Source: Chloroflexota bacterium | Lineage (GTDB): Bacteria; Chloroflexota; Dehalococcoidia; Lucifugimonadales; Lucifugimonadaceae | Direction of reading: 5' to 3' | Length of the DNA: 64,000 nt | Assembly (NCBI GenBank): GCA_013204545.1 | Contig: JABMNN010000097.1 | Location: forward strand, 36,094 to 100,093 | Part shown: one piece after another, positions 18,908 through 27,655 of the stretch | Layout of the letters: every line of letters starts with the position of its first letter | Numbering within the stretch: the first letter of the stretch is position 1 | Translations under genes and position numbers: made by a program | Notes under the pieces: generated by a model | Told to the model about the DNA's origin: nothing | Databases searched by the model: none | What the model saw: the letters and a program-made list of their open reading frames with translations, nothing else

Positions 18908-20311
18908 TTATTTAGCTGAAACTTTAGATCTGCGAGAGCGAATAATAATGTCCCGCACAGTCGCAAGGTGCTGACGCACCGAACTGTCGGTTTCCATTAG
19001 CTGTTCGAATCGTTTCTGAGCATACAGAACCGTCGAATGATCCTTGCCTCCGAGGGCTTGACCTACTCTAGACGAAGTCAGGTGTGCGTCTTCACGGAGC
19101 ATGTACATAGCCATTCGACGAGCCTCTGCGGTGGCTTTGTCTCTACGTTTACCTGTTATATCGTCTTGTGCGATACCGGTAAAGTCTGAAATTGCATTCA
19201 GGATTTCGTCGACAGATATCACATCTTTAGGAATCTCCGAAAGTAGGCTCTTTAACGCCTGATCCGCGAGCTCGGTTGTAACCTTGGCGCCAACCAATTG
19301 CGAATATGCAATCACTCTGTTTAGAGCTCCTTCGAGTTCTCGCACGTTTTGATGCGCACGCTGGGCGATCTGATCGAGTACTGCTGGTTCAAGATCGGGA
19401 GCCTTGCTCTGTAAGATTGCGTAGCGAGACTCATAGTCTGGTGGCTGCAGATCAACTTCTAGGCCACCGGCGAGACGTGACTGAATGCGCTCCTGCAACA
19501 AACTTTTACTCGCGGGCTCGTCGCCCGTGATAACAATCTGTTTGCCAGCCATATGAAGTTCGTTAAATGTGTGAAAGAAGCCCTCTTGGGTCTGTGGCTT
19601 CGAGGCAATGAACTGAATATCGTCCACCAGAAGCACGTCGGCACTTCGGTAGCATTCTCGGAATTTGTCAGCGGAACCCTCGCGTATCGAAGTGATGTAT
19701 TCGTTGGTGAATCGCTCACTACTGACATACATCACTGTAAGTCCCCTCTTTTCGAGGACATGCCCAATCGCATGCAGGAGATGAGTTTTTCCTAGCCCAA
19801 CTTCAGAATAAATATAAAGAGGGTTGTAGACAGTGCCAGGGGCCTCAGCAACTTTAGCCGCTGCCGCGTGGGCGAGCCGATTAGAGGGTCCTACAACGAA
19901 GCTGCCAAAGTTGAACGAAGGCTTGAGTGCATACGATTTAGCGTAGTCGATTTTCCCAACGTATTTGGGCGACATAGAATCGGATGTTTCTGTACTTTCA
20001 AAAACTATATTTTTGGCATGGTTTTCGTTCGGTGAACCATGAACCTTAAACTGTACTTCGAGCTTCCTTCCGGCGACTCGAGAAACGGTTCGATGGATTG
20101 TTCCAGAAAGACGCTTTTCGAGCATTTCTGCTGCAAATGGGCTGGGCGTGGAAATCGTCAGGACGTCATCAATCAAACTTACCGTTGAAGTAGGTTTTAA
20201 CCACGTTTCGTAGTTTGGCCTAGGGATTTCCAACTGGAGCTGCCCTAGTGATGCTGACCAGATCTGCCGTGCGTTATCCGTCGCCGAACCCTCACTTTTT
20301 TTTGGGCGCAA
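18908..20311 (-). CDS. dnaA: chromosomal replication initiator DnaA
   Basis: The 467-residue protein has the N-terminal DnaA domain (QIWSASLGQLQLEI), AAA+ Walker A GLGKTHLLHA, Walker B VLLVDDIQF, and the C-terminal DnaA-box-binding helix-turn-helix with GGKDHSTVLYAQKRFE. It binds DnaA boxes and opens oriC. The only start ahead of the conserved N-terminus is TTG 20311, with AGGG unusually close upstream. The 319 bp between dnaA and the divergent fmt contain no clear DnaA box, so oriC is not plainly beside this gene. Confidence 0.95.
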   Translation of the reverse strand: MRPKKSEGSATDNARQIWSASLGQLQLEIPRPNYETWLKPTSTVSLIDDVLTISTPSPFAAEMLEKRLSGTIHRTVSRVAGRKLEVQFKVHGSPNENHAKNIVFESTETSDSMSPKYVGKIDYAKSYALKPSFNFGSFVVGPSNRLAHAAAAKVAEAPGTVYNPLYIYSEVGLGKTHLLHAIGHVLEKRGLTVMYVSSERFTNEYITSIREGSADKFRECYRSADVLLVDDIQFIASKPQTQEGFFHTFNELHMAGKQIVITGDEPASKSLLQERIQSRLAGGLEVDLQPPDYESRYAILQSKAPDLEPAVLDQIAQRAHQNVRELEGALNRVIAYSQLVGAKVTTELADQALKSLLSEIPKDVISVDEILNAISDFTGIAQDDITGKRRDKATAEARRMAMYMLREDAHLTSSRVGQALGGKDHSTVLYAQKRFEQLMETDSSVRQHLATVRDIIIRSRRSKVSAK

Positions 20312-20630
20312 AAACCCTGAGCCAGAAGCGCTGGCTTATAAAACGATCGACCAATTTATGGAGAACCGAGACCGACAAATTCGGCAACTGGACGTTGCCT
20401 GAGGTGGTGCTGGCCTGACGGCAAGCGTACCATGCGTTAGGTTGGTGTAGGCAACCCCTTCAATGGGTCAATTGACTCAAATTATTGACGAATTTCCCAG
20501 CAATTTTGTTACAAATATCATGGCCCAGTTTGAGAGACTACAAAAATTCACTTTTCTCTATCAATGCACCCTTGAACGCACCGACATTTTCGTCGCTCCA
20601 CGCCCGGCGCGACGCTTGTAAAGTAACTGC
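20312..20630. promoter_or_regulatory. divergent intergenic region between dnaA and fmt
   Basis: This 319-bp gap should hold the promoters of dnaA (minus) and fmt (plus). No TTATNCACA box was seen. A GGCAAC/GTTGCC inverted repeat (20383-20388 with 20394-20399) has a third GGCAAC copy near 20450, and there is a 10-bp palindrome, GTCAATTGAC, at 20467-20476. These could be operator or leader structures, but no function can be assigned. Confidence 0.4.
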
Positions 20631-21563
20631 ATGAGAATCGTTTTTTTTGGATCTCCGACAGAAGCTGCCGACTCGCTTGGCTCGCTAATCGCGGCAGGGC
20701 ACGAGGTCGCAGCTGCATACAGTCAACCCGACCGTAAGTCAGGTCGAGGGCAAACCGTAACGGCTACACCTGTCAAAATGTTTGCCACACAGAACGACAT
20801 TCCCGTCTTTACTCCGAAGACCCTAAGAAACAACGAAGAGGAATTGAAACGGCTCTCGATGTTTCAGGCCGATGTGTTCGTCGTTGTTTCTTACGGGAGA
20901 ATCCTGCCCCAAGAAATTCTGCAAATCCCGCCAATTGGAGTCGTAAATATTCATCCATCGCTCTTACCACTGTATCGAGGGCCAAGTCCAGTAGTGACAG
21001 CGATCCTCGACGGGCAGGGGTCTGTGGGTGTTACGGTCATGCTATTGGACGAAGGGATGGATACTGGGCCGGTACTCGCCCAATCGAAACCTGTGCAACT
21101 CACTGGACGCGAGCGAGGCGCACAGCTTCAGGATTTCCTCTTTCGAGAGGGGGCATTGATGCTCCCAGAAGTTCTCCAGAGATTGCAGGATGGATCGTTG
21201 ATTCCACAACTGCAGGATCATAGCAAAGCTACCGGCACTAGGCTGATTGAAAGATCAGACGGGGAGATCGATTGGTCGGCCACGGCTGAGCAAATTGATC
21301 GTATGGTGCGAGCATATGATCCTTGGCCGGGTACGTTCACCAGCTGGAACGGAAAAGGGCTTAAAATCCTAGACGTCGTTATAAGCAACGAAGCGACGAT
21401 TGGAGCAGGGGTTGTTGCGATCAATGAAAACCGGCTGCTAGTTGGTGCTGGCGCGCTAACAATCGAGCTCAAGCTTATTCAGCTCGAAGGGCGCCAAGTC
21501 GTTGCCGCCGCCGATTTCCTCCGGGGTTATCCAGGCATCGACGGAGCAACGTTAGGTTTGTAA
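20631..21563 (+). CDS. fmt: methionyl-tRNA formyltransferase
   Basis: The 310-residue product begins RIVFFGSPTEAADSL. It contains the formyl-transfer signature HPSLLPLYRGPSPV near residue 108 (SLLPxxRG), with the catalytic Asn-His-Asp set expected in VVNIHPS and LDEGMDTG, followed by the C-terminal OB-like domain. It formylates initiator Met-tRNA using 10-formyl-THF. The length matches the family. It is transcribed away from dnaA; a def gene is not adjacent. Confidence 0.95.
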   Translation: MRIVFFGSPTEAADSLGSLIAAGHEVAAAYSQPDRKSGRGQTVTATPVKMFATQNDIPVFTPKTLRNNEEELKRLSMFQADVFVVVSYGRILPQEILQIPPIGVVNIHPSLLPLYRGPSPVVTAILDGQGSVGVTVMLLDEGMDTGPVLAQSKPVQLTGRERGAQLQDFLFREGALMLPEVLQRLQDGSLIPQLQDHSKATGTRLIERSDGEIDWSATAEQIDRMVRAYDPWPGTFTSWNGKGLKILDVVISNEATIGAGVVAINENRLLVGAGALTIELKLIQLEGRQVVAAADFLRGYPGIDGATLGL

Positions 21564-21567
21564 TTCG

Positions 21568-21861
21568 TTACGCTGTTTCGATCTGAACGATATCTCGGTG
21601 AGCGAGATGGCTGCGAACAAAATCGACGTTATCTAACCAGTAGTCGCTGCTATAGAACTTAGCTTCAGCAGATGCGATATTGGCCGCGTCGTTACCGTAC
21701 GATCGAATCCAGATGAATTGTGTACGAGCGTCGTTGACCCAGCTGCTTTCGACCTTGATTCCGGCCTCTGTCATAGCAGGAATCAGTTTTGGAAATGTTT
21801 CAAGCCAACTGTCGAGCATTCCTTTGTTAATGGTGTAAGTGCGCAGGTGAGCAATAGTCAT
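21568..21861 (-). CDS. NIPSNAP family protein
   Basis: The 97-residue protein fits the NIPSNAP ferredoxin-like alpha/beta barrel. It opens AHLRTYTINKGMLDSWLETF and has an aromatic-rich centre, FIWIRSYGND. Bacterial members are small dimeric proteins of unknown biochemistry. It ends 5 bp after the convergent fmt stop. Confidence 0.8.
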   Translation of the reverse strand: MTIAHLRTYTINKGMLDSWLETFPKLIPAMTEAGIKVESSWVNDARTQFIWIRSYGNDAANIASAEAKFYSSDYWLDNVDFVRSHLAHRDIVQIETA

Positions 21862-22004
21862 CGTTCGTAAAATCTCCGCAAGCCGATCCGGCTTTTGATG
21901 TCAGTAAAAATCAAGAAGTTGATTCTAACCATATGCTGAGAAAACCTGTGGCGCTGTCAGTAGGTTGTTACCGTCAGAAATAAATCCAGTCATAGCCCTG
22001 AATT

Positions 22005-23345
22005 CTACGAACCTTTGAGCATTCCCATGAGTGCGCGCTTGCCCCCGGGACCTGAGATCTTCTTCATCATCTTCTGCATCTGTTTGAACTGATTTAGAAG
22101 TTGGTTGACCTGAGTTGTAGTCGTTCCCGATCCATTCGCAATTCGTAGTCGTCGCGACCCATTTATGATCGTCGGATTTTCACGTTCGATCATAGTCATC
22201 GAGTGAATGATTGCTTCGACCCGTGCCATTTGTCGTTCATCAATATCTTTAGCGTTGAACTTGCCTCGTAGCGAACCCATCCCGGGAATCATGCCGATAA
22301 TGTCGGTCAATGATCCCATCTTCTTGATGGTTTGGAACTGCTGCAACATGTCGTTCAGATCGAACTGGTTTTTTCTAATTTTCTGTTGGAGAGCTTCGGT
22401 CTGCTCAGTATCAAACTGAACTTCAGCCTTCTCGATCAGCGACTCGATGTCACCCATACCCAAAATTCGAGAAGCAATTCGATCTGGGTGATACACCTCA
22501 AATTGGTCGGGCCGTTCCCCGACACTGATGTACTTGATTGGAACCCCAGTCGCCGATCGCATAGAGAGAGCAGCACCACCACGAGCGTCACCGTCCATTT
22601 TGGTGAGAACCATTCCGGTGATACCGATACGATCATTGAACTCACCACCGGAACGGACTGCGTCTTGACCTGTCATGGCGTCTAGAACAAGCAGAGTTTC
22701 TACCGGAGAGGTCGCGTCACGAATCTCCTCAAGCTCGCCCATTAGGGCATCGTCTATTGCGAGCCGACCTGCAGTATCGAGAATGAGGTAGTGAATATTT
22801 TCGTCGGCTGCTTTTTTGTACGCAGCTTTCGCGACTTTTACCGGAGTCGAACTAGACGGCTCTTCTGAGTAAACGGTGAGATCAAGCTGCTTTCCAAGTT
22901 GTTTAAGTTGGTCGATGGCTGCAGGACGCTGCAGGTCACAGGCCGCCATCATTACGGACTGCTTCTGCTTTCGTAACCACAGAGCGAGCTTGGCAGCGAG
23001 GGTTGTCTTACCCGCACCCTGCAATCCGACGAGCATGATGACGCTAGGTGGTCTCTCGGCTCTTGCTAGCTCAACCGCTTCTCCACCGAGAATTTGCGTT
23101 AGCTCATCTCGAACAATACGAATTACTGATTGTCCTGGAGTGAGCGACGTGTACACCTTGTCGCCATTGGCACGTTCTTTAACGTTTGCCACGAACTGGC
23201 GCGCTACCTTGAAGTCGACATCGGCCTCAAGAAGGGCGAGCCGAACTTCGCGCAGGGCCGCGTCAATATCTTTTTCAGATAGCTTGCCGCTATTGGTTAG
23301 CTTGCCGAAGACTCCGCCAAGCTTGTCGGAAAGTGACTCAAACAT
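22005..23345 (-). CDS. ffh: signal recognition particle protein Ffh
   Basis: The 446-residue protein has the helical N domain, an SRP GTPase G domain with GLQGAGKTTLAAKLA, DTAGRLAIDDALM and TKMDGDARGG, and a C-terminal methionine-rich M domain that binds SRP RNA (MIPGMGSLRG ... QMQKMMKKI). It targets nascent membrane proteins to FtsY and the translocon. The length is normal. No SRP RNA gene was recognised nearby. Confidence 0.96.
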   Translation of the reverse strand: MFESLSDKLGGVFGKLTNSGKLSEKDIDAALREVRLALLEADVDFKVARQFVANVKERANGDKVYTSLTPGQSVIRIVRDELTQILGGEAVELARAERPPSVIMLVGLQGAGKTTLAAKLALWLRKQKQSVMMAACDLQRPAAIDQLKQLGKQLDLTVYSEEPSSSTPVKVAKAAYKKAADENIHYLILDTAGRLAIDDALMGELEEIRDATSPVETLLVLDAMTGQDAVRSGGEFNDRIGITGMVLTKMDGDARGGAALSMRSATGVPIKYISVGERPDQFEVYHPDRIASRILGMGDIESLIEKAEVQFDTEQTEALQQKIRKNQFDLNDMLQQFQTIKKMGSLTDIIGMIPGMGSLRGKFNAKDIDERQMARVEAIIHSMTMIERENPTIINGSRRLRIANGSGTTTTQVNQLLNQFKQMQKMMKKISGPGGKRALMGMLKGS

Positions 23346-23476
23346 AGTTCGAGTTTACATGCCCAACCTTCTGAATGTCATTGCGTTGAGTCCGGTGACA
23401 CGGCAATCATAGTAATTCGACCGGAAATCATGAAGCTAGCAGTGCATCCTACAAAACCGGACAGTTATCCACGGTC

Positions 23477-23731
23477 CTATTTGGCACCAAGTAACGACTC
23501 TGCTTCGGCGGTAGCGGTCTCAGGTACAAACAGAGTTGCGATTACTGTTGCTTCGGCATCCTCAGAGTTTCCGCTATCAGCAGCCGAACTTGCAATGAAC
23601 CAGATCACAAGCATTAGAACTATCGCAAGTCCAACCCAATACCCGAGACCCTCGTAACGCTTCAAAAGCGAACGATTGCCGCTATCGATTATGTTTCGTC
23701 TGGGTTGGACCCTTCTTGGCTCTTCGTTCAT
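23477..23731 (-). CDS. small single-pass membrane protein, unknown
   Basis: I do not recognise this gene. The start is ATG 23731, preceded by GAGAGTGAA. The roughly 84-residue product has a basic cytoplasmic N-terminus, one transmembrane segment near residues 30-50 (YWVGLAIVLMLVIWFIASS), and an acidic Ala/Thr-rich tail. The frame extends upstream to 23794, but the ATG with its ribosome binding site is the better start. It is a single gene between ffh and the CoA transferase pair. Confidence 0.5.
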   Translation of the reverse strand: MNEEPRRVQPRRNIIDSGNRSLLKRYEGLGYWVGLAIVLMLVIWFIASSAADSGNSEDAEATVIATLFVPETATAEAESLLGAK

Positions 23732-24023
23732 TTCACTCTCAGCTATCAAACGATTCGGTTCGGTACGGCCAATCATGCTCAACGACCGTGTCACCGTCGG
23801 TCGCAGTCTCTAGTAAGGATAATCTGGGCATAAGAATGTCCCAATGTTTCTCAACATCGAACGGTGCAGATCATGGCCGACCCGTCAGATGTGGTGTTAA
23901 TAGTATTCGAGCACGACTAATCACAGCAGTTTGATGTTTAAACAGTGTTGACATGATTACAACGGTCGAGATGCCCGCCTCATCGAATGCATTGGCAACA
24001 TGTTCGACTGGTACGTGATACAC

Positions 24024-24055
24024 AAGTCTCAGAGTTGCATGCAACCCTGAGACTT
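24024..24055 (-). terminator. hairpin terminator after the CoA transferase genes
   Basis: A 14-nt arm at 24024-24037 pairs with 24042-24055 with one G-U pair and a 4-nt loop. It lies about 36 bp after the stop of the CoA transferase beta gene on the minus strand. The following bases are only moderately T-rich. Confidence 0.6.
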
Positions 24056-24090
24056 TCAGAAAAGATTTGTCCGAAGTCTAATCGCTCGAC

Positions 24091-24789
24091 CTACGCCATC
24101 AAGCCAACTTCGCCAACTGTATCCAACGTTACTTCTGTCCGAGCTTGCACATCGGCGAACGACCAACCCGGCGCTGTTTCTCGTAAAATCATTCGACCGT
24201 TTTCGCGATCAATTTTGATGACCGCAATGTCGGTAATGATCTCATCCACACAGCCCGGTGCAGTCAGTGGAAACGTACACTCGTTGACGATCTTCGTTAT
24301 GTCGCCTCGTGCGGTGTGCTCCATCGCGATCACCACTCGCTTGGCATTCGCCGCGAGATCCATTGCGCCGCCTATGCTGCCAATTCCACGTTTTGGAATC
24401 ATCCAGTTCGCCAGATCACCATTTCGTGACACCTGAAGAGCACCAAGCACAGTGACATCGATGTGACCGCCGCGAATCAGATTGAACGACTCGACCGAAT
24501 CGAAGAACGCCATTCCCGGTACAAGCTTAGGAAATTTGCCACCTGCGTCCATGAGATTCGGATCACCTTCACCGGGCGCCGAGAGTTCTTTGAAACCGAG
24601 GATGCCGTTCTCAGCGTGATACAGCAGTTCAACCCCGTTCGGCAGAAAGTCAGCACACAGCGCTGGGATGCCGATACCGAGGTTGACGGTAGATCCATCA
24701 ACAAGATCACGAGCCGCGCGCTTAGCTATCGCCGCTCGATTGAGCCGAGGTGCAGGGTCGTTTCCAACTATTGCTGGTGTGACGTTCAC
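24091..24789 (-). CDS. CoA transferase, beta subunit
   Basis: The 232-residue protein has the SCOT-B architecture: KRAARDLVDGSTVNLGIGIPALCADF near the N-terminus, then YHAENGILG, where the glutamate corresponds to the family's acyl-CoA thioester-forming residue, and GGAMDLAANAKRVVIAMEH. It pairs with the alpha subunit and moves CoA between acids such as acetoacetate and succinate. GTG 24789 overlaps the alpha stop by 4 bp, so the pair is translationally coupled. Confidence 0.9.
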   Translation of the reverse strand: MNVTPAIVGNDPAPRLNRAAIAKRAARDLVDGSTVNLGIGIPALCADFLPNGVELLYHAENGILGFKELSAPGEGDPNLMDAGGKFPKLVPGMAFFDSVESFNLIRGGHIDVTVLGALQVSRNGDLANWMIPKRGIGSIGGAMDLAANAKRVVIAMEHTARGDITKIVNECTFPLTAPGCVDEIITDIAVIKIDRENGRMILRETAPGWSFADVQARTEVTLDTVGEVGLMA

Positions 24790-25583
24790 GGAAGTGGATC
24801 TCCTGCTTCTCGCTGAACAATTCGATTTACATAGGTGCTCAATGTCCCGACTCTCTCCGGGTCTATTCCACCAATTTCGACAATTTCGTCCACTTCAACA
24901 ATCGTTACCTTCGCTGCCGTCGCCATTGCCGGATTGAACGCACGAGAAGTCCCGATGTATTGCAAATTGCCCCGAGCATCAGCCTTTTGTGCACGAATCA
25001 AAGCGAAGTCGGCCGTGAGCGCCTGTTCGAGCAAGTAAGTACGGCCGTTGAATTCGCGGTGTTCTTTGCCTTCAGCTACCGGTGTGCCGACCCCTGTCGG
25101 AGTGTAAAAAGCTGGAATTCCAGCTCCGGCCGCCCTGATACGTTCGATCAGCGTGCCCTGCGGAACAATATCGACCTGCGCATTTCCTTCTCGCCAGGCT
25201 TTTTCGATTTCACTCAAGGGATTGGTTGTTCCCGGTACAGGAAACGAGCAGATGATTTTTGTCGCCTGACCACTCTCGAAAAACATGCCTTGATCTATCG
25301 GATAAAGATGATCTGGCCATCCGTACCCGGTCGTTTTCGAAATCCCAGCGACGTTGCCGATGATCGTCAGATCACCAACTCCGAGTTCGCGAAGAGCCAT
25401 CATTAGGCGAGTTGGCTGCCCTCCAGCACCACCGAATCCGCCAATCATGATCGAAGCACCCGAAGGAATATCGGCTACGGCATCGGCAAATGAGTTGGAA
25501 ATCTTATTAATTGGCACGGCGAGCCAGATTGTACGGTCTTTTCGATGGATGTCGCTTACACTTCGTTGAGTTTTTACTCGCAT
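24786..25583 (-). CDS. CoA transferase, alpha subunit
   Basis: The SCOT-A type subunit has the glycine-rich entry IPSGASIMIGGFGGAGGQPTRLM, then IRAAGAGIPAFYTPTGVGT and YLLEQALTADFALIRAQKADARGN, all typical. The frame is open to 25802, but that stretch overlaps the divergent phosphodiesterase gene. The start must be ATG 25583 or, more compactly, GTG 25517, which begins next to the conserved domain. I list the ATG. Together with the beta gene it encodes an acetate/oxoacid CoA transferase. Substrate not resolved. Confidence 0.85.
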   Translation of the reverse strand: MRVKTQRSVSDIHRKDRTIWLAVPINKISNSFADAVADIPSGASIMIGGFGGAGGQPTRLMMALRELGVGDLTIIGNVAGISKTTGYGWPDHLYPIDQGMFFESGQATKIICSFPVPGTTNPLSEIEKAWREGNAQVDIVPQGTLIERIRAAGAGIPAFYTPTGVGTPVAEGKEHREFNGRTYLLEQALTADFALIRAQKADARGNLQYIGTSRAFNPAMATAAKVTIVEVDEIVEIGGIDPERVGTLSTYVNRIVQREAGDPLP

Positions 25584-25638
25584 ATGTTCGAATTTAGGAC
25601 GGTATCGCCTATCTGTCGAACAATTATTCCCTTTGAAG

Positions 25639-26448
25639 ATGTCCTCCACCAACCGAAAGCCCAAAGGTAACGTTTTCACCCTAATTGCCCATCGAGGGTC
25701 ATCGTATGACGCGCCCGAAAACACGTTTGAGGCGTTCGATCTAGCTCTCGATCTCGGCTTCAATAATTTCGAAACCGATGTCCAGTTAACTAGTGATGGC
25801 AAAGCTGTACTAATTCACGACGACACTCTTGATCGAACAACCGATACAACGGGACTCGTCGCTGAAACCGGCATAGCGAAGGTCAAGTCACTAAATGCGG
25901 GGCTTTGGTTCGAAGGTCCTGAAGACGGCGCCGGAGTCCGCGGCCCACTCGCATACCCAGAGGCATTCGTACCAACGCTCGACGAATTCCTTGAACGATA
26001 CGCTGGCAAAGCGCACGTTCACCTCGAACTTAAATCAAGCCAGCCTGAACTTGCTGCAATTTCTATGAAGTCGTTGAATCAGTGGGGGTGGCTTGACCGG
26101 CACACCGGCGATAACATCGCCCCAGGACTAACGATTTCGTCGTTTCATTTTGAGCAACTTGAACGCTCGATAGCTCTGATGCCAAACATTGCGCATGGTT
26201 GGCTACTGCAAAAAATCGACAAAGCATCCTTAAAGGTTTCTGTTGAACTTGGGCTTTCGGGTATCTACCCGAATGCAAGCAAGGTGACCGAAAAGCAGAT
26301 CGCCGACGCAAACAACGCTGGTCTGGTAGTAAGAACGTGGGGCATTGCTGATTCGAAAGCCGCTCTCAAGCGGGCGTATCGTTCAGGCGCGGTCGGTACG
26401 ACGGTTGATTGGCCAGCGAAGGCCCGTGATCTTATAACGTCGTTGTAA
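25639..26448 (+). CDS. glycerophosphodiester phosphodiesterase
   Basis: The protein has the GDPD signature IAHRGSSYDAPENTFEAFDLAL, then ETDVQLTSDGKAVLIHDDTLDRTTDTTG with catalytic His and acidic metal ligands, and the later segment HVHLELKS. It hydrolyses glycerophosphodiesters to glycerol-3-phosphate and an alcohol. There is no signal peptide, so it is cytosolic like UgpQ. ATG 25639 is favoured over TTG 25633. It is divergent from the CoA transferase pair. Confidence 0.9.
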   Translation: MSSTNRKPKGNVFTLIAHRGSSYDAPENTFEAFDLALDLGFNNFETDVQLTSDGKAVLIHDDTLDRTTDTTGLVAETGIAKVKSLNAGLWFEGPEDGAGVRGPLAYPEAFVPTLDEFLERYAGKAHVHLELKSSQPELAAISMKSLNQWGWLDRHTGDNIAPGLTISSFHFEQLERSIALMPNIAHGWLLQKIDKASLKVSVELGLSGIYPNASKVTEKQIADANNAGLVVRTWGIADSKAALKRAYRSGAVGTTVDWPAKARDLITSL

Positions 26449-26633
26449 AGGCACCACGCTAATTCATCTTCGTTTTGGCGCAATCCTCACACAACATCCA
26501 CGCTGCTTTGCGAGTGGCAGCCCGTTTAACCGCTACTTTTCACTTTGATACGTGAAATACGACTGTCTAGCCGTGGGTTCGCGCCCAACGAATAGCCGAC
26601 AAACTAGCCGAGCCTAAGCGGAGTAAACAAAAA

Positions 26634-27485
26634 ATGTTCTACGACACATCTAGCTTCATTAAACCTGCCCCGCATCTACGTGATGACCGATTCCACGCAC
26701 TTGTGATGCTTCTCCCTCGTGAGTCGAAACGCCTGCTCGCACGGGCCGTTCTCCAAATACCGGAGGTAAAGCGAGCTCTCGAAGACGGCTGGTTTGTAGT
26801 TTCCCGCGGCGTAACACCCGCATACATTCTTGAGGAGCTGACTGGACAGCCCGGTGATAAGGGCAACAGCACCGCTGGCATCGTCACGAGTGGTCGACTC
26901 GCTAGCGTTATCGAAGAAGACCGTCTTGGACCTTGGGTTTTCGAGAATGGCAAGCTGTCCGAAACCCCTGCACCGAAGGCACTAGCACAGTTCAGGGCTC
27001 GCGACGTTTCGATCAAGGGTGCGAACGCTGTCGACCCGAACGGAAATATTGGCGTGCTTGCAGCCGACGGTGGTGGTGGGACAGTTGGAGGAATCTGGGG
27101 CACCATTACCGCGCGTGGTGCCCACTGGGTCGCACCGGTCAGCCTTGAGCGTCTAATTCCAGATGTGATCGAGGCAGCTCGTGTTTGCGGGAATCATCTT
27201 TGGGATCTAACGATGGGCCAAGCAGCGGGACTAATGCCGATAGTGAACGCACAGGTCGTTACTGAAATTCAGGCACTAAACATTCTTACCGGGGTTACCG
27301 CGGTTCATGTCGCGTCGGGTGGTGTTGCGGGAGCAGAAGGCGCAGTGATCCTTTCGCTATCAGGCGAAGAAACTGTAGTCCGAGAGGCGTTCGAACTGCT
27401 CGAAGGCATCAAGGGCGAAGAACAGTTCGAGGCTCCTCGACTGATCCCTTACATTCGCGAGCCTGCGGCGGCTCCACAGCACTAA
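26634..27485 (+). CDS. conserved-looking protein of unknown function
   Basis: I do not recognise this 283-residue protein. It has no signal peptide or membrane helix. The first part contains RGVTPAYILEELTG and AGIVTSGRLASVI. The middle has a glycine-rich turn LAADGGGGTVGGIWGTI that could bind a phosphate or nucleotide. The end contains GVTAVHVASGGVAGAEGAVILSLSG. GGAG lies upstream of ATG 26634, and a terminator follows the stop. Standing alone between the phosphodiesterase and the enolase-like genes, it gets no functional hint from context. Confidence 0.7.
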   Translation: MFYDTSSFIKPAPHLRDDRFHALVMLLPRESKRLLARAVLQIPEVKRALEDGWFVVSRGVTPAYILEELTGQPGDKGNSTAGIVTSGRLASVIEEDRLGPWVFENGKLSETPAPKALAQFRARDVSIKGANAVDPNGNIGVLAADGGGGTVGGIWGTITARGAHWVAPVSLERLIPDVIEAARVCGNHLWDLTMGQAAGLMPIVNAQVVTEIQALNILTGVTAVHVASGGVAGAEGAVILSLSGEETVVREAFELLEGIKGEEQFEAPRLIPYIREPAAAPQH

Positions 27486-27528
27486 TCGCTTTGTCCGATG
27501 ATCAATGAGTGGAACTCGAATACGGTGA

Positions 27529-27554
27529 AAAGCGCGCCCTCATGGGCGCGCTTT
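27529..27554 (+). terminator. rho-independent terminator
   Basis: An 11-bp GC-rich stem (27529-27539 with 27544-27554, loop TCAT) ends in a short T-rich run (CTTTATT). It lies 44 bp after the unknown 283-residue protein. Confidence 0.85.
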
Positions 27555-27655
27555 CTTTATTGCCAACTTATTCCGACTAGGTCATCAGTGCGGTAAAGTC
27601 AGGCTCAGAAAATTTGTCATCAGTTTGCTAAAAGAGTTTTGGGAAGAAGTAACGA

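Noticed and set aside
23464..23472. TTATCCACG near-match to a DnaA box
   Set aside because: A lone near-match with no neighbours.
25584..25802. Upstream extension of the CoA transferase alpha subunit
   Set aside because: It overlaps the divergent phosphodiesterase gene and has no family similarity.
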